Source: Xanthomonas hortorum
GTDB lineage: Bacteria > Pseudomonadota > Gammaproteobacteria > Xanthomonadales > Xanthomonadaceae
Length of the DNA stretch: 64,000 nt
Assembly (NCBI RefSeq): GCF_024339125.1
Contig: NZ_CP101417.1
Coordinates: 1,922,001 to 1,986,000, forward strand
Direction: 5' to 3'
Within the stretch, counting starts at the first letter, position 1, and every line of letters starts with the position of its first letter. Under the pieces are notes generated by a model. The model saw nothing but the letters and a program-made list of their open reading frames with translations. It was not told where the DNA came from and ran no database searches. This document shows positions 24,838-32,273 of this stretch, in pieces. Both the position numbers and the translations under genes were made by a program.

Positions 24838-25962
24838 ATGAGCCGAGTCCATAACCGTTCCCTGTCCGCTGCCGAACTGCAGTCGTTTGGCGACGAACTC
24901 GATGCCATCCGCGCCCGCGTGCAGGCCCAGGTCGGCGCCGCCGATGCGCGCTACATTCGCCGCATCGTGGCGGCGGTGCGCTGGACCGGTGTGGCCGGTC
25001 GCGCGCTGCTGTTTCTGGGCGCGTTCGTGCATAGCGTGCTGATTCCGGCGTGGATTGCCGGCGTAGTGCTGCTGACCCTGTCCAAGATCCTGGAGAACAT
25101 GGAGCTGGGCCATAACGTCATGCACGGCCAGTACGACTGGATGGGCGACCCGCAGCTCAACGGCAACACCTACGAGTGGGACATCGTTGCCACCGGCGAC
25201 AACTGGCGCAAGACGCACAACTTCAAGCACCACACTTACACCAACGTGCGCGGCATGGACGACGACATCGGCTACGGCCTGCTGCGCATCTTCCCCGAGC
25301 AGCGCTGGCGCCCGTTCTACCTGCTGCAGCCGTTCGTGGCGGTGTTCTTTGCGCTGTTGTTCGAATGGGGCGTGGCGATCCAGGACCTGCGTCTGGGCCG
25401 CTGGTTTGCCGGCAAGATGAAAGCCGCAGAGCTGCGCGCTTCGTTTCTTCCGGTGGGCCGCAAGATGGGCCGCCAGATGCTCAAGGATTACATCGTGTTC
25501 CCGCTGCTGGCCGGCCCGTTCTTCCTGACCGTGCTGCTGGGCAATCTCGCCGCCAACGTGCTGCGCAGCATCTGGACCTTCGTGATCATCTTCTGTGGCC
25601 ACTTCACCGCCGATGCGGAAGTGTTCCCCAAGGAATCGATCCGCAACGAGTCGCGCGGCCATTGGTATCTGCGTCAGCTGCGTGGCTCGTCGAATTTGAC
25701 CGGCGGCAAGCTGATGAACGTGCTGTCGGGCAATTTGAGCCACCAGATCGAGCATCACTTCTTCCCGGACCTGCCGGCCAATCGCTATGCGCAGATTGCC
25801 GTGGAAGTGAAGCAGATCTGTGCGCGTTACGGCCAGCACTACAACACCGGCTCGCTGCCGCGTCAGTTCGGTCAGGTGATGTGGCGGATCGTGCGCCACG
25901 CCTTCCCGAGCCGGCCCAAGCCGGTGCGCCGCCAACGCGAAAGCGCCTTGCAAAGCGCCTGA
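24838..25962 (+). CDS. membrane fatty acyl desaturase
   Basis: 374-aa inner-membrane di-iron desaturase that puts double bonds into acyl chains (CoA- or phospholipid-linked). The three histidine boxes are present: GHNVMHG (about residue 91), HNFKHHTY (about 123) and HQIEHHFFP (about 303). Four transmembrane helices are visible at about 53-85 and 160-240. It closely resembles actinobacterial DesA3-type enzymes, which also use an adjacent oxidoreductase. It is coupled to the reductase gene 9 bp upstream and probably repressed by the divergent FabR-like protein. The stop lies within a 17-bp tandem duplication (25950-25982). An intrinsic terminator follows. Confidence 0.95.
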   Translation: MSRVHNRSLSAAELQSFGDELDAIRARVQAQVGAADARYIRRIVAAVRWTGVAGRALLFLGAFVHSVLIPAWIAGVVLLTLSKILENMELGHNVMHGQYDWMGDPQLNGNTYEWDIVATGDNWRKTHNFKHHTYTNVRGMDDDIGYGLLRIFPEQRWRPFYLLQPFVAVFFALLFEWGVAIQDLRLGRWFAGKMKAAELRASFLPVGRKMGRQMLKDYIVFPLLAGPFFLTVLLGNLAANVLRSIWTFVIIFCGHFTADAEVFPKESIRNESRGHWYLRQLRGSSNLTGGKLMNVLSGNLSHQIEHHFFPDLPANRYAQIAVEVKQICARYGQHYNTGSLPRQFGQVMWRIVRHAFPSRPKPVRRQRESALQSA

Positions 25963-25990
25963 TCAGGCAAAGCGCCTGATCAACATGATC

Positions 25991-26019
25991 AAAAAGGGTC
26001 GCCATCGGCGGCCCTTTTT
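25991..26019 (+). terminator. intrinsic terminator of the desaturase operon
   Basis: AAAAAGGGTCGCC-ATC-GGCGGCCCTTTTTG: nested stem of AAAAAGGG/CCCTTTTT enclosing CGCC/GGCG, ending in a T-run, about 30 bp after the desaturase stop. Confidence 0.9.
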
Positions 26020-26213
26020 GTTGGGTCAGCGAAGTGGTCGCCATACGACATTGCGCATCGTCGCGCTGGCGCGGTCGGTGCCTTGCGACAGCGGTGAAGA
26101 CCTGCGCTGCGAGTCGAGCCTGCCGTTCGCGCATACCGGCAACCGCTGCGCCTGGTTGGTTGACGGCGCGCAGTGCCGGCTCAGGTCAGGGTGTGGCGGC
26201 GCACCGCCCCCGG

Positions 26214-27776
26214 TCAGTGTGCGGCGCCGCGCATCAGCGCGTGATACGCGATGAAACCAGTGGCCGGCAGCGCGCGCGAGAACAGCCAGCCCTGCGCCAG
26301 ATCCACGCCATGTGCGCGCAGATAATCCAGCTGCTCCTGGCGCTCCACGCCTTCGGCGATGGTGCGCAACTTCAGCGTCTTGGCCATGTCGATGATGTGC
26401 GAGGTCACCGCACTGGTGGCCGAGTGGGTGCCAATGGTGTCCACGAACGACTTGTCGATCTTCAATGCATCCAGCGGCAGCCCTTGCAGGTACTGCAGGC
26501 TCGAGTAGCCGGTGCCGAAGTCATCGATCGACACCGTGTGGCCGGCGCCGCGCAGGTGGGTGATGGTGGCGCGTGCCGCATCGATATCCATCAGGCTGCG
26601 CTCGGTGGCCTCCACCCACAGCTGTCCGCTGTCCACGCCGGTGCCGCGCAGTGCTTGCGCCAGCACGGTCTGCACGCGGCCGCTCTTGATGTCGCCGGCC
26701 GAGACGTTGATGGCCACATGCAGGGACGGAATCGCCGCCAGGGTCGGGCCGAGTTCGCGGATGACTTCGGCCACCACCATGTCGGTGATCGGTAGGATTA
26801 GACCGCTCTCTTCGGCCAGCGGAATGAAGGCGTCGGGCGGGATTAGCACGCCATCGGATTGCTGCCAGCGCACCAGCGCCTCGGCACCGACGCAGGCGCC
26901 GCTATCGAGCGCGATGATCGGCTGGTAGTGCACGATGAATTCGCCGCGTTGCACGGCGCTTTCCAGCCGTGCCAAGGGCGACAGCCGCCGCCGTGAAACC
27001 CAGATCACCAGGCTGACCAGCAGCAGCGCCAATGCGATGCCGACCGGCACTGTCTGCAGGCGTGCCGCCGCCAGCGGGCCACGCAGGTAAGCGGCCGGTT
27101 CGGTGACCACTGCGGCCCAGTCGCCACGGCGGTCGCGGCCGGACAAGACCTGCGGCTGCGTTACGTCTGCGCTGGATGTATCGGGCAACGGCTCGATCAA
27201 CAATTGCTCGGCGGCGATATCGGTACTGCTCAGGATCTGCCCGGTCGGGGTGCCGATCGCCAGTTGCAGGCCGGGCGGGATATTGATGTCGGTGAGGGTG
27301 GCCGGATTGATCAACACGTTGTAGTCGTCCAGCTGCAGCGCCATCAGCGGGTGCTGCGGATTGGCCAGCGGACGCAGGCGGGTAGTCACCGCAATGCCGC
27401 GCTTGACCACGAAATCCGGGGTGGACTGTGGAATGGCCTCTGGTAACGGCCCCCACGAAGTGCAGCGCAAACGGCGCTGCTGAAAATGCCCCAGCTCCAC
27501 GATGTAATGACTGGTCAGCACCAATGCGCGCATCTGCGCCAGATGCTCAGGGGAACAGCGCGGCAGCTGCGAGCCAGCCATGTTCACCAGCGCGCCGTGC
27601 GCTTCGTCGAAGGCGGCTTCGGTGCGCCGGATCGACAACGCCGCCAGCTGGCTGAGCCTGCTCTGCTCGCGATCCAGCGCCAGCCGCCACGCCAGGTAAT
27701 AAGACAGGCTGATCGGAAGGGTTGCGCATAGCACCACCAGCAACACGGTCACACTGATGATGCGTTGTCGCTTCAC
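26214..27776 (-). CDS. membrane EAL-domain c-di-GMP phosphodiesterase (CSS-motif type)
   Basis: 520-aa inner-membrane protein. TM1 (about 7-28), a periplasmic sensor domain (29-235), TM2 (about 240-262) and a cytoplasmic EAL domain (about 275-515). Catalytic motifs are intact: GAEALVRW, VAINVS, TERSLMD, DDFGTGYSSL, KIDKSFVDTI and EGVERQEQL. It should therefore hydrolyse c-di-GMP. The periplasmic domain is of the CSS type used by redox-sensing PdeB/C enzymes. The signature here reads LRCTSWG (C-T-S) and a second Cys occurs at PRCSP, so the two could form a disulfide. No GGDEF domain. It stands alone; no operon partner is evident. Confidence 0.9.
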   Translation of the reverse strand: MKRQRIISVTVLLVVLCATLPISLSYYLAWRLALDREQSRLSQLAALSIRRTEAAFDEAHGALVNMAGSQLPRCSPEHLAQMRALVLTSHYIVELGHFQQRRLRCTSWGPLPEAIPQSTPDFVVKRGIAVTTRLRPLANPQHPLMALQLDDYNVLINPATLTDINIPPGLQLAIGTPTGQILSSTDIAAEQLLIEPLPDTSSADVTQPQVLSGRDRRGDWAAVVTEPAAYLRGPLAAARLQTVPVGIALALLLVSLVIWVSRRRLSPLARLESAVQRGEFIVHYQPIIALDSGACVGAEALVRWQQSDGVLIPPDAFIPLAEESGLILPITDMVVAEVIRELGPTLAAIPSLHVAINVSAGDIKSGRVQTVLAQALRGTGVDSGQLWVEATERSLMDIDAARATITHLRGAGHTVSIDDFGTGYSSLQYLQGLPLDALKIDKSFVDTIGTHSATSAVTSHIIDMAKTLKLRTIAEGVERQEQLDYLRAHGVDLAQGWLFSRALPATGFIAYHALMRGAAH

Positions 27777-28160
27777 CTCATCCCCCGCATCTGCATGGCG
27801 GCCAGCTCACGCAGTGCGCCCTGGACAGTACGCGGCAGATGCGCATTGCCGAGCAGCCGGCACAGCGAAGTCGCCGCGCGCACGGAGGCCCGATGCGCGC
27901 ATGGTGACGACAGGAGACATGGACTGATGAGGCTGCACGTCGCGAATGTACGACACGCGCGTGCATTGCGCGCGTCCTCGGAGCGAAGCGGATGTGATTT
28001 TCTGCCGATGCGCATGCACCGCAGAGTGGGAAGCGGGCTTGTCAATAGGTTCACACGCCTGCACGCGATGGCGCGCTAGGGTCGAAAGGTCTGCCCTCCC
28101 GTCTGGGAGCAGCGGGACAATCCGGTCCCACGCAAGACGCTTTCCGAGGAGGAATCACCC
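27777..28160. other. intergenic region before a small gene
   Basis: About 380 bases between divergent genes. ORFs on both strands are present but have arginine/cysteine-rich, low-quality composition and overlap each other. No terminator or dispersed repeat seen. The last 15 bases carry the strong ribosome site for 28161. Confidence 0.5.
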
Positions 28161-28337
28161 ATGACAACCCAGAAAGAACGTGTCGGCGGCACCGATGCCG
28201 TGCCGATCTTCAAGATGCAGGAAACCACGCGCGACGGCGAGCTCACCAAATACGTGGTCGGCGACACCGGCGTGGCCTTCGACAGTCTGGAAGGTGCGCA
28301 GGCTGCGGCCAGGGATCTGAGCACACTCAACGGTTGA
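28161..28337 (+). CDS. small acidic protein, unknown function
   Basis: 58-aa ORF with a strong ribosome site (GAGGAGG, 28146-28152) 8 bases before ATG. It begins MTTQKERVGGTDAVPIF, continues with ETTRDGELTKYVV and ends ARDLSTLNG. Coding-like composition, no membrane segment, no cysteines. No family recognised. The reading frame is uninterrupted, and the ribosome site and sensible amino-acid composition argue for a real product. It lies alone between the EAL gene and a repeat island. Confidence 0.6.
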   Translation: MTTQKERVGGTDAVPIFKMQETTRDGELTKYVVGDTGVAFDSLEGAQAAARDLSTLNG

Positions 28338-28422
28338 GGGCGTGCTTTAGATTCTCCAGTTAGTCGAGGAGGCACAGGCGTGAGGTTGCGCTGGAGGCCG
28401 GCGGGGTGGGGTAGTCGAGTGC

Positions 28423-28529
28423 GCGGTGCCCTCGCCGCTCGCGGGACACGCCGTAAACCCGTCCCTGGGGGCTCGGTGGCGGCATCCATGCCGCCACACG
28501 GTCCCGCAATCGGCAAGGACACCGCACCA
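28423..28529 (+). repeat. type B palindromic repeat, copy 2
   Basis: GCGGTG (28423-28428) and CACCGC (28520-28525) form the ends. Inside lie GGGACACGCCGT and GTCCCGCAATC arms and a perfect hairpin GGCGGCAT/ATGCCGCC. Confidence 0.8.
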
Positions 28530-28658
28530 GAGAGTGGGTCGCTAGCTTTATGAAAAGCGGACCATCTCGCCGGTTGCATTGGCTTGCTGATGCAGGCCGC
28601 AGCTACATGAGAGCTAAGCGCACTAAAGGCACCTCATGCATTGCTTGCACCATGCATA

Positions 28659-28826
28659 CCGACCATCTCGACTGGTCCTTGCCCGCCTACCGTCGCGGGA
28701 CCTTACGCGGCATGGATGCCGCGTAAGAGCTTACAAGGACGTACTTGCAGCGTGTCCCGCGATGGTAGGCGGGCAAGGGCCCTGCAGCAAACCCGCAGAT
28801 CACCCGCTCTACATCAACCGCTCTAC
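28659..28826 (+). repeat. type A palindromic repeat, copy 3
   Basis: Same element as 22767-22922. The central stem CTTACGCGGCAT/ATGCCGCGTAAG is intact. Ends in two successive copies of ACCGCTCTACA-like sequence. Similarity to the 5.5-kb copy extends upstream to about 28627. Confidence 0.9.
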
Positions 28827-28907
28827 AACTGACAGAAGCTTGGCTACTCAAGCATGTCGTGCCCCGGGGGAGTTGTAGATTGCTCTACTAAAAACTCCAA
28901 GCCCTGC

Positions 28908-29417
28908 TCAGGGGAGCGGCTGCTCGGTAAGCCGCCCGGTATGCGGGGTGTGGATCAGCGGCGCCAGATCGAAGCCCTGCTCGCGCGCATGCGCCAGATA
29001 GGCCTGGGTGATGTTCTCGTCCAGCTGCGGCAGCCGTGCCAGCAGCCACAGATACTTGCGGTCGGGGCCACCGACCAGCGCGGCGGTGTAGTCCGCATCG
29101 ATGCGCATCACCCAGTAATCGCCTTTGGTGAAGGGAATCCAGCGCAGGCCTTCGGGCAGAAAAGTGACCTCCAGGCGCACGTTGCTGTCGTCGATGGCAC
29201 GCGCCTCACCGATTGCTTCTTCCAATGCACCTTCGGCAGTCAGGCAGCGGTTCTGCACACGCACCGTGCCATCGTCCTGCAGCGAATAGTGTGCCGACAC
29301 ATCGGTGCAATCGGCATCCTCGAAGCGGATCGGCAGCCGCGCGATCTCGTACCAGGTGCCCAGATAACGATTCAGATCCAGGGACGGGACGGTGAGGAGT
29401 TCGGGAAGTCGGCTCAT
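28908..29417 (-). CDS. lipocalin family protein (Blc-like)
   Basis: 169-aa lipocalin: the diagnostic N-terminal motif GTWYEIARLP (about residues 19-28), followed by beta strands (VSAHYSLQDDGTVRVQNRC, VRLEVTFLPEG) and the third conserved region DRKYLWLLAR. The family carries hydrophobic ligands such as lysophospholipids. E. coli Blc is an outer-membrane lipoprotein, but this protein begins MSRLPELLTVPSLDL and shows no signal peptide or lipobox, so it appears cytosolic. No longer start restores a signal sequence. It may be membrane-repair related. Confidence 0.85.
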   Translation of the reverse strand: MSRLPELLTVPSLDLNRYLGTWYEIARLPIRFEDADCTDVSAHYSLQDDGTVRVQNRCLTAEGALEEAIGEARAIDDSNVRLEVTFLPEGLRWIPFTKGDYWVMRIDADYTAALVGGPDRKYLWLLARLPQLDENITQAYLAHAREQGFDLAPLIHTPHTGRLTEQPLP

Positions 29418-29506
29418 GGCGGCCTCTGCGTAGTGGAATGGCAGATGTTGTACGTGCATCGTCATGAAATGCATGTTGGGATGCTGATGCCGCTGGAGCG
29501 CCGCTA

Positions 29507-31027
29507 TTAGGCTGCGCTTGCCGTGCCCACCGCGCGATCCAGTTTGCGGTAGCCGATCGCTTCGGTGAGATGGTGCGTGGCAATGACCGCGCTGTCGTCG
29601 AGATCGGCGATGGTGCGTGCCACGCGCAGGATGCGATGCATCGAACGTGCGGAAAGCTGCAGGTGTTCGATCGCGCGTTCCAGCAGCAACTGATCGTCGT
29701 TGCGCAGGCGGCAGTGATGATCGGTTTGCGCTTGGTCCAGTTGTGCATTGGGCACGCCGGCACGTGCAAGTTGCCGCGCGCGCGCCGCGACCACGCGGGT
29801 GCGCACGCTGGCACTGTCCTCGCCGACGTTGCCGCTGCGCAGGGCCTGCGGCGGCAGGCGCGGGACCTCCACATGCAGATCGATCCGGTCCAGCAGCGGC
29901 CCGGAGATCCGGCTGCGATAACGGCCGATGGTGTCGCCGCTGCAACGGCAACGCCCACTGCTATCGCCTGCCCACCCGCACGGACACGGATTCATCGCAG
30001 CGACCAGTTGAAATCTTGCCGGGAAATCCACACTGCGCGCGGCGCGCGAGATGGTGACCAGGCCCGATTCCAGCGGCTCGCGCAGCACTTCCAGCGTTTG
30101 GCGTTGCCACTCGGGCAACTCGTCCAGAAACAGCACGCCGTTGTGGGCCAGCGAGATCTCGCCGGGGCGTGGATGTGTGCCGCCGCCAACCAAGGCGACC
30201 GCGCTGGCGGTGTGGTGCGGAGCCCGATAGGGGCGTTGCCGCCAGCGCACAAGATCCAGTCCGCGACCGCTGATGGAGGTAATGGCGGCGGTTTCCAGCG
30301 CCTCGGCCTCGCTGGCTTCCGGCAGCAGGCCGGGCAGGCGCGAGGCCAGCAAGGTCTTGCCGCAGCCAGGGCTACCGACCAGCAATAAATGGTGACCGCC
30401 GGCTGCAGCAATTTCCAGCGCGCGGCGAGCATGCGGTTGGCCGCGCACGTCGGCCATGTCGGGCAGAGAGCGCGCGCCGAGCGCCTGCACCGCCAGTTCG
30501 GCGGCGGGCGCCTTTTGGGTGCCATTGAGCGTGGCACAGACTTCCAGCAGCGTGCGCGCGGTGAAGGCTTCGACGTGGCCGGCGATGGCGGCCTCTGCAC
30601 CGTTGGCCAGCGGCACGATCAGGCGGCGGCCGGCCTGCGCCGCTGCCAGGGCGGCGGGCAGCACGCCATCGACACCGCGCAACTCGCCGGTCAGGGCGAG
30701 TTCGCCGAGAAATTCGTACTCGGCCAAGGCCTGCCGGTCGATCTGCCCGCTGGCGGCCAGGATGCCGAGTGCGATCGGCAGATCGAAACGGCCGCCTTCC
30801 TTGGGTAAATCGGCCGGCGCCAGATTGATGGTGATGCGCCGCGCGGGGAATTCGAACTGTGCGCATAGCAGCGCGGCACGCACGCGTTCGCGCGACTCGC
30901 GCACCGCGGCCTCGGGCAGGCCCACGATCTGGGTGGAGGGAAGACCGCCGGAGAGATGCACTTCCACCCGAACCTCAGGCGCATGCACCCCCACGCGGGC
31001 ACGGCTGTGCACCAGCGCCAGACTCAT
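29507..31027 (-). CDS. comM: YifB/ComM-family Mg-chelatase-like AAA ATPase
   Basis: 506-aa protein. N-terminal Lon-protease-like domain (about 1-165; VEVHLSGGLPSTQIVGLPEAAVRESRERVRAA), AAA+ domain (about 205-380) with Walker A GSPGCGKT, Walker B VLFLDELPEW and sensor region LVAAMNPCPCGW, and a C-terminal Mg-chelatase domain. ComM is a hexameric helicase that promotes branch migration during natural transformation. ATG 31027 (MSLALVHSRA) is the standard start; 43 extra in-frame codons upstream are ignored because they run into the adjacent ubiK region. It follows ubiK by 17 bp on the same strand, an operon arrangement common in gammaproteobacteria. Confidence 0.95.
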   Translation of the reverse strand: MSLALVHSRARVGVHAPEVRVEVHLSGGLPSTQIVGLPEAAVRESRERVRAALLCAQFEFPARRITINLAPADLPKEGGRFDLPIALGILAASGQIDRQALAEYEFLGELALTGELRGVDGVLPAALAAAQAGRRLIVPLANGAEAAIAGHVEAFTARTLLEVCATLNGTQKAPAAELAVQALGARSLPDMADVRGQPHARRALEIAAAGGHHLLLVGSPGCGKTLLASRLPGLLPEASEAEALETAAITSISGRGLDLVRWRQRPYRAPHHTASAVALVGGGTHPRPGEISLAHNGVLFLDELPEWQRQTLEVLREPLESGLVTISRAARSVDFPARFQLVAAMNPCPCGWAGDSSGRCRCSGDTIGRYRSRISGPLLDRIDLHVEVPRLPPQALRSGNVGEDSASVRTRVVAARARQLARAGVPNAQLDQAQTDHHCRLRNDDQLLLERAIEHLQLSARSMHRILRVARTIADLDDSAVIATHHLTEAIGYRKLDRAVGTASAA

Positions 31028-31043
31028 GGTGGAGGGCCTTAGG

Positions 31044-31322
31044 TCAGGGGGTGGTAGGTGGCGCGGCGGGCGGCGAGCCGGGCGCGCGTGCTTCCAGTGC
31101 GGCGACGGCCTGTTCCAGTGCGTCGAGTTTTTCGCGGGTGCGCAGCAACACCGCACGCTGCACGTCGAACTCTTCGCGGGTGACCAGGTCCAGCTTGCCC
31201 AGGCCGGCCTGCAGTGCGCCCTTGAAGGTGCTCTGCAGTTCTTCGCGCGATTGGCGCAGGCCCGGCGGCACCAGGTCGCTGAGGCGGCGGGCGAGGTCGT
31301 CGAGCTGGTTGAAATCGATCAT
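31044..31322 (-). CDS. ubiK: UbiK accessory factor (YqiC family)
   Basis: 92-aa protein with the BMFP family pattern: MIDFNQLDDLARRLSDLVPPG, an amphipathic helix (residues 1-40), then a coiled coil (LVTREEFDVQRAVLLRTREKLDALEQAVAALE) that mediates trimerisation, and a Pro/Ala-rich tail. UbiK supports aerobic ubiquinone biosynthesis through the UbiJ/UbiK complex. It is first in the ubiK-comM unit. Confidence 0.9.
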   Translation of the reverse strand: MIDFNQLDDLARRLSDLVPPGLRQSREELQSTFKGALQAGLGKLDLVTREEFDVQRAVLLRTREKLDALEQAVAALEARAPGSPPAAPPTTP

Positions 31323-31408
31323 GGGGTTCTCCGCAGGTCCGTAGGAAGCCTAGTGCAGGCCGGAACACGCGGGACATCGGCAAGGCAGTCGGCAGGCGGT
31401 AAGGATAG

Positions 31409-31849
<441 letters not shown>

Positions 31850-32089
31850 GGCGTCAGCGGAAGCGACTTCGGTCGATGCTGTGCCGGCATTGCGCAGGCA
31901 ACTGACCGATGACAGAAAAACAGCGCCACGGGGCCGGGTCTGCACCGTCGGTCACTGCCCTCGTAGGCGGCATCCAGCTGCCGACAACCAATGCGTTTAT
32001 GAAATTGGCAGCCGGGCCCACCTTCGGTGGAGCAGCCTGGCCGCATGGCCCAAGTATCGCCAACGCGCGCCGCGCTACGTGGCCGGCTC

Positions 32090-32106
32090 ATACCATTTCA
32101 ATACCG
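32090..32106 (-). promoter_or_regulatory. NagQ-box-like repeat, distal copy
   Basis: Read on the minus strand: CGGTATT-GAAA-TGGTAT. Two GGTATT half-sites spaced by 4 bp, as described for the NagQ (GntR-family) box of Xanthomonas as I recall it. Same 17-mer as 32248-32264. Confidence 0.55.
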
Positions 32107-32247
32107 CAGATCGGCCCCGACACCAGAGGCCAGCAACGGTACCGGCCGCCTGCCCGTAACCCAGCTGCGAATTTTCCAAAGAGACCTAGAACGTCCTGAT
32201 ACGGCCCCTGCTTGTCGCCGCGCGATGACTTGCCTACTCTAGGGCTA

Positions 32248-32264
32248 ATACCATTTCAATACCG
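32248..32264 (-). promoter_or_regulatory. NagQ-box-like repeat, proximal copy
   Basis: Identical 17-mer 10 bp before the GH84 ATG; the flanking base completes CGGTATT-GAAA-TGGTATT on the minus strand. A repressor bound here would block transcription or initiation of the downstream gene. Confidence 0.6.
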
Positions 32265-32273
32265 GAGTTCGGA

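Larger units (their letters stand above)
28338..28907. other. intergenic region with a second composite repeat island
   Basis: About 570 bases. Contains the type B repeat 28423-28529 and the type A repeat 28659-28826, plus isolated GTAGA/TCTAC motifs near 28873-28886. No coding region recognised; short ORFs lie inside the repeats and are shared with other copies. Confidence 0.65.
31850..32273. other. upstream region of the GH84 gene, with a direct repeat
   Basis: About 420 bases after glnK. No gene was recognised. A 17-bp direct repeat, ATACCATTTCAATACCG, occurs at 32090-32106 and 32248-32264, the second ending 10 bp before the GH84 start. The sequence just before the ATG has no clear ribosome site apart from CGGAG. 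Confidence 0.65.

Noticed and set aside
27773-28054. 93-aa minus-strand ORF before the EAL gene
   Set aside because: Overlaps the EAL start region, basic low-quality sequence, no ribosome site of note.
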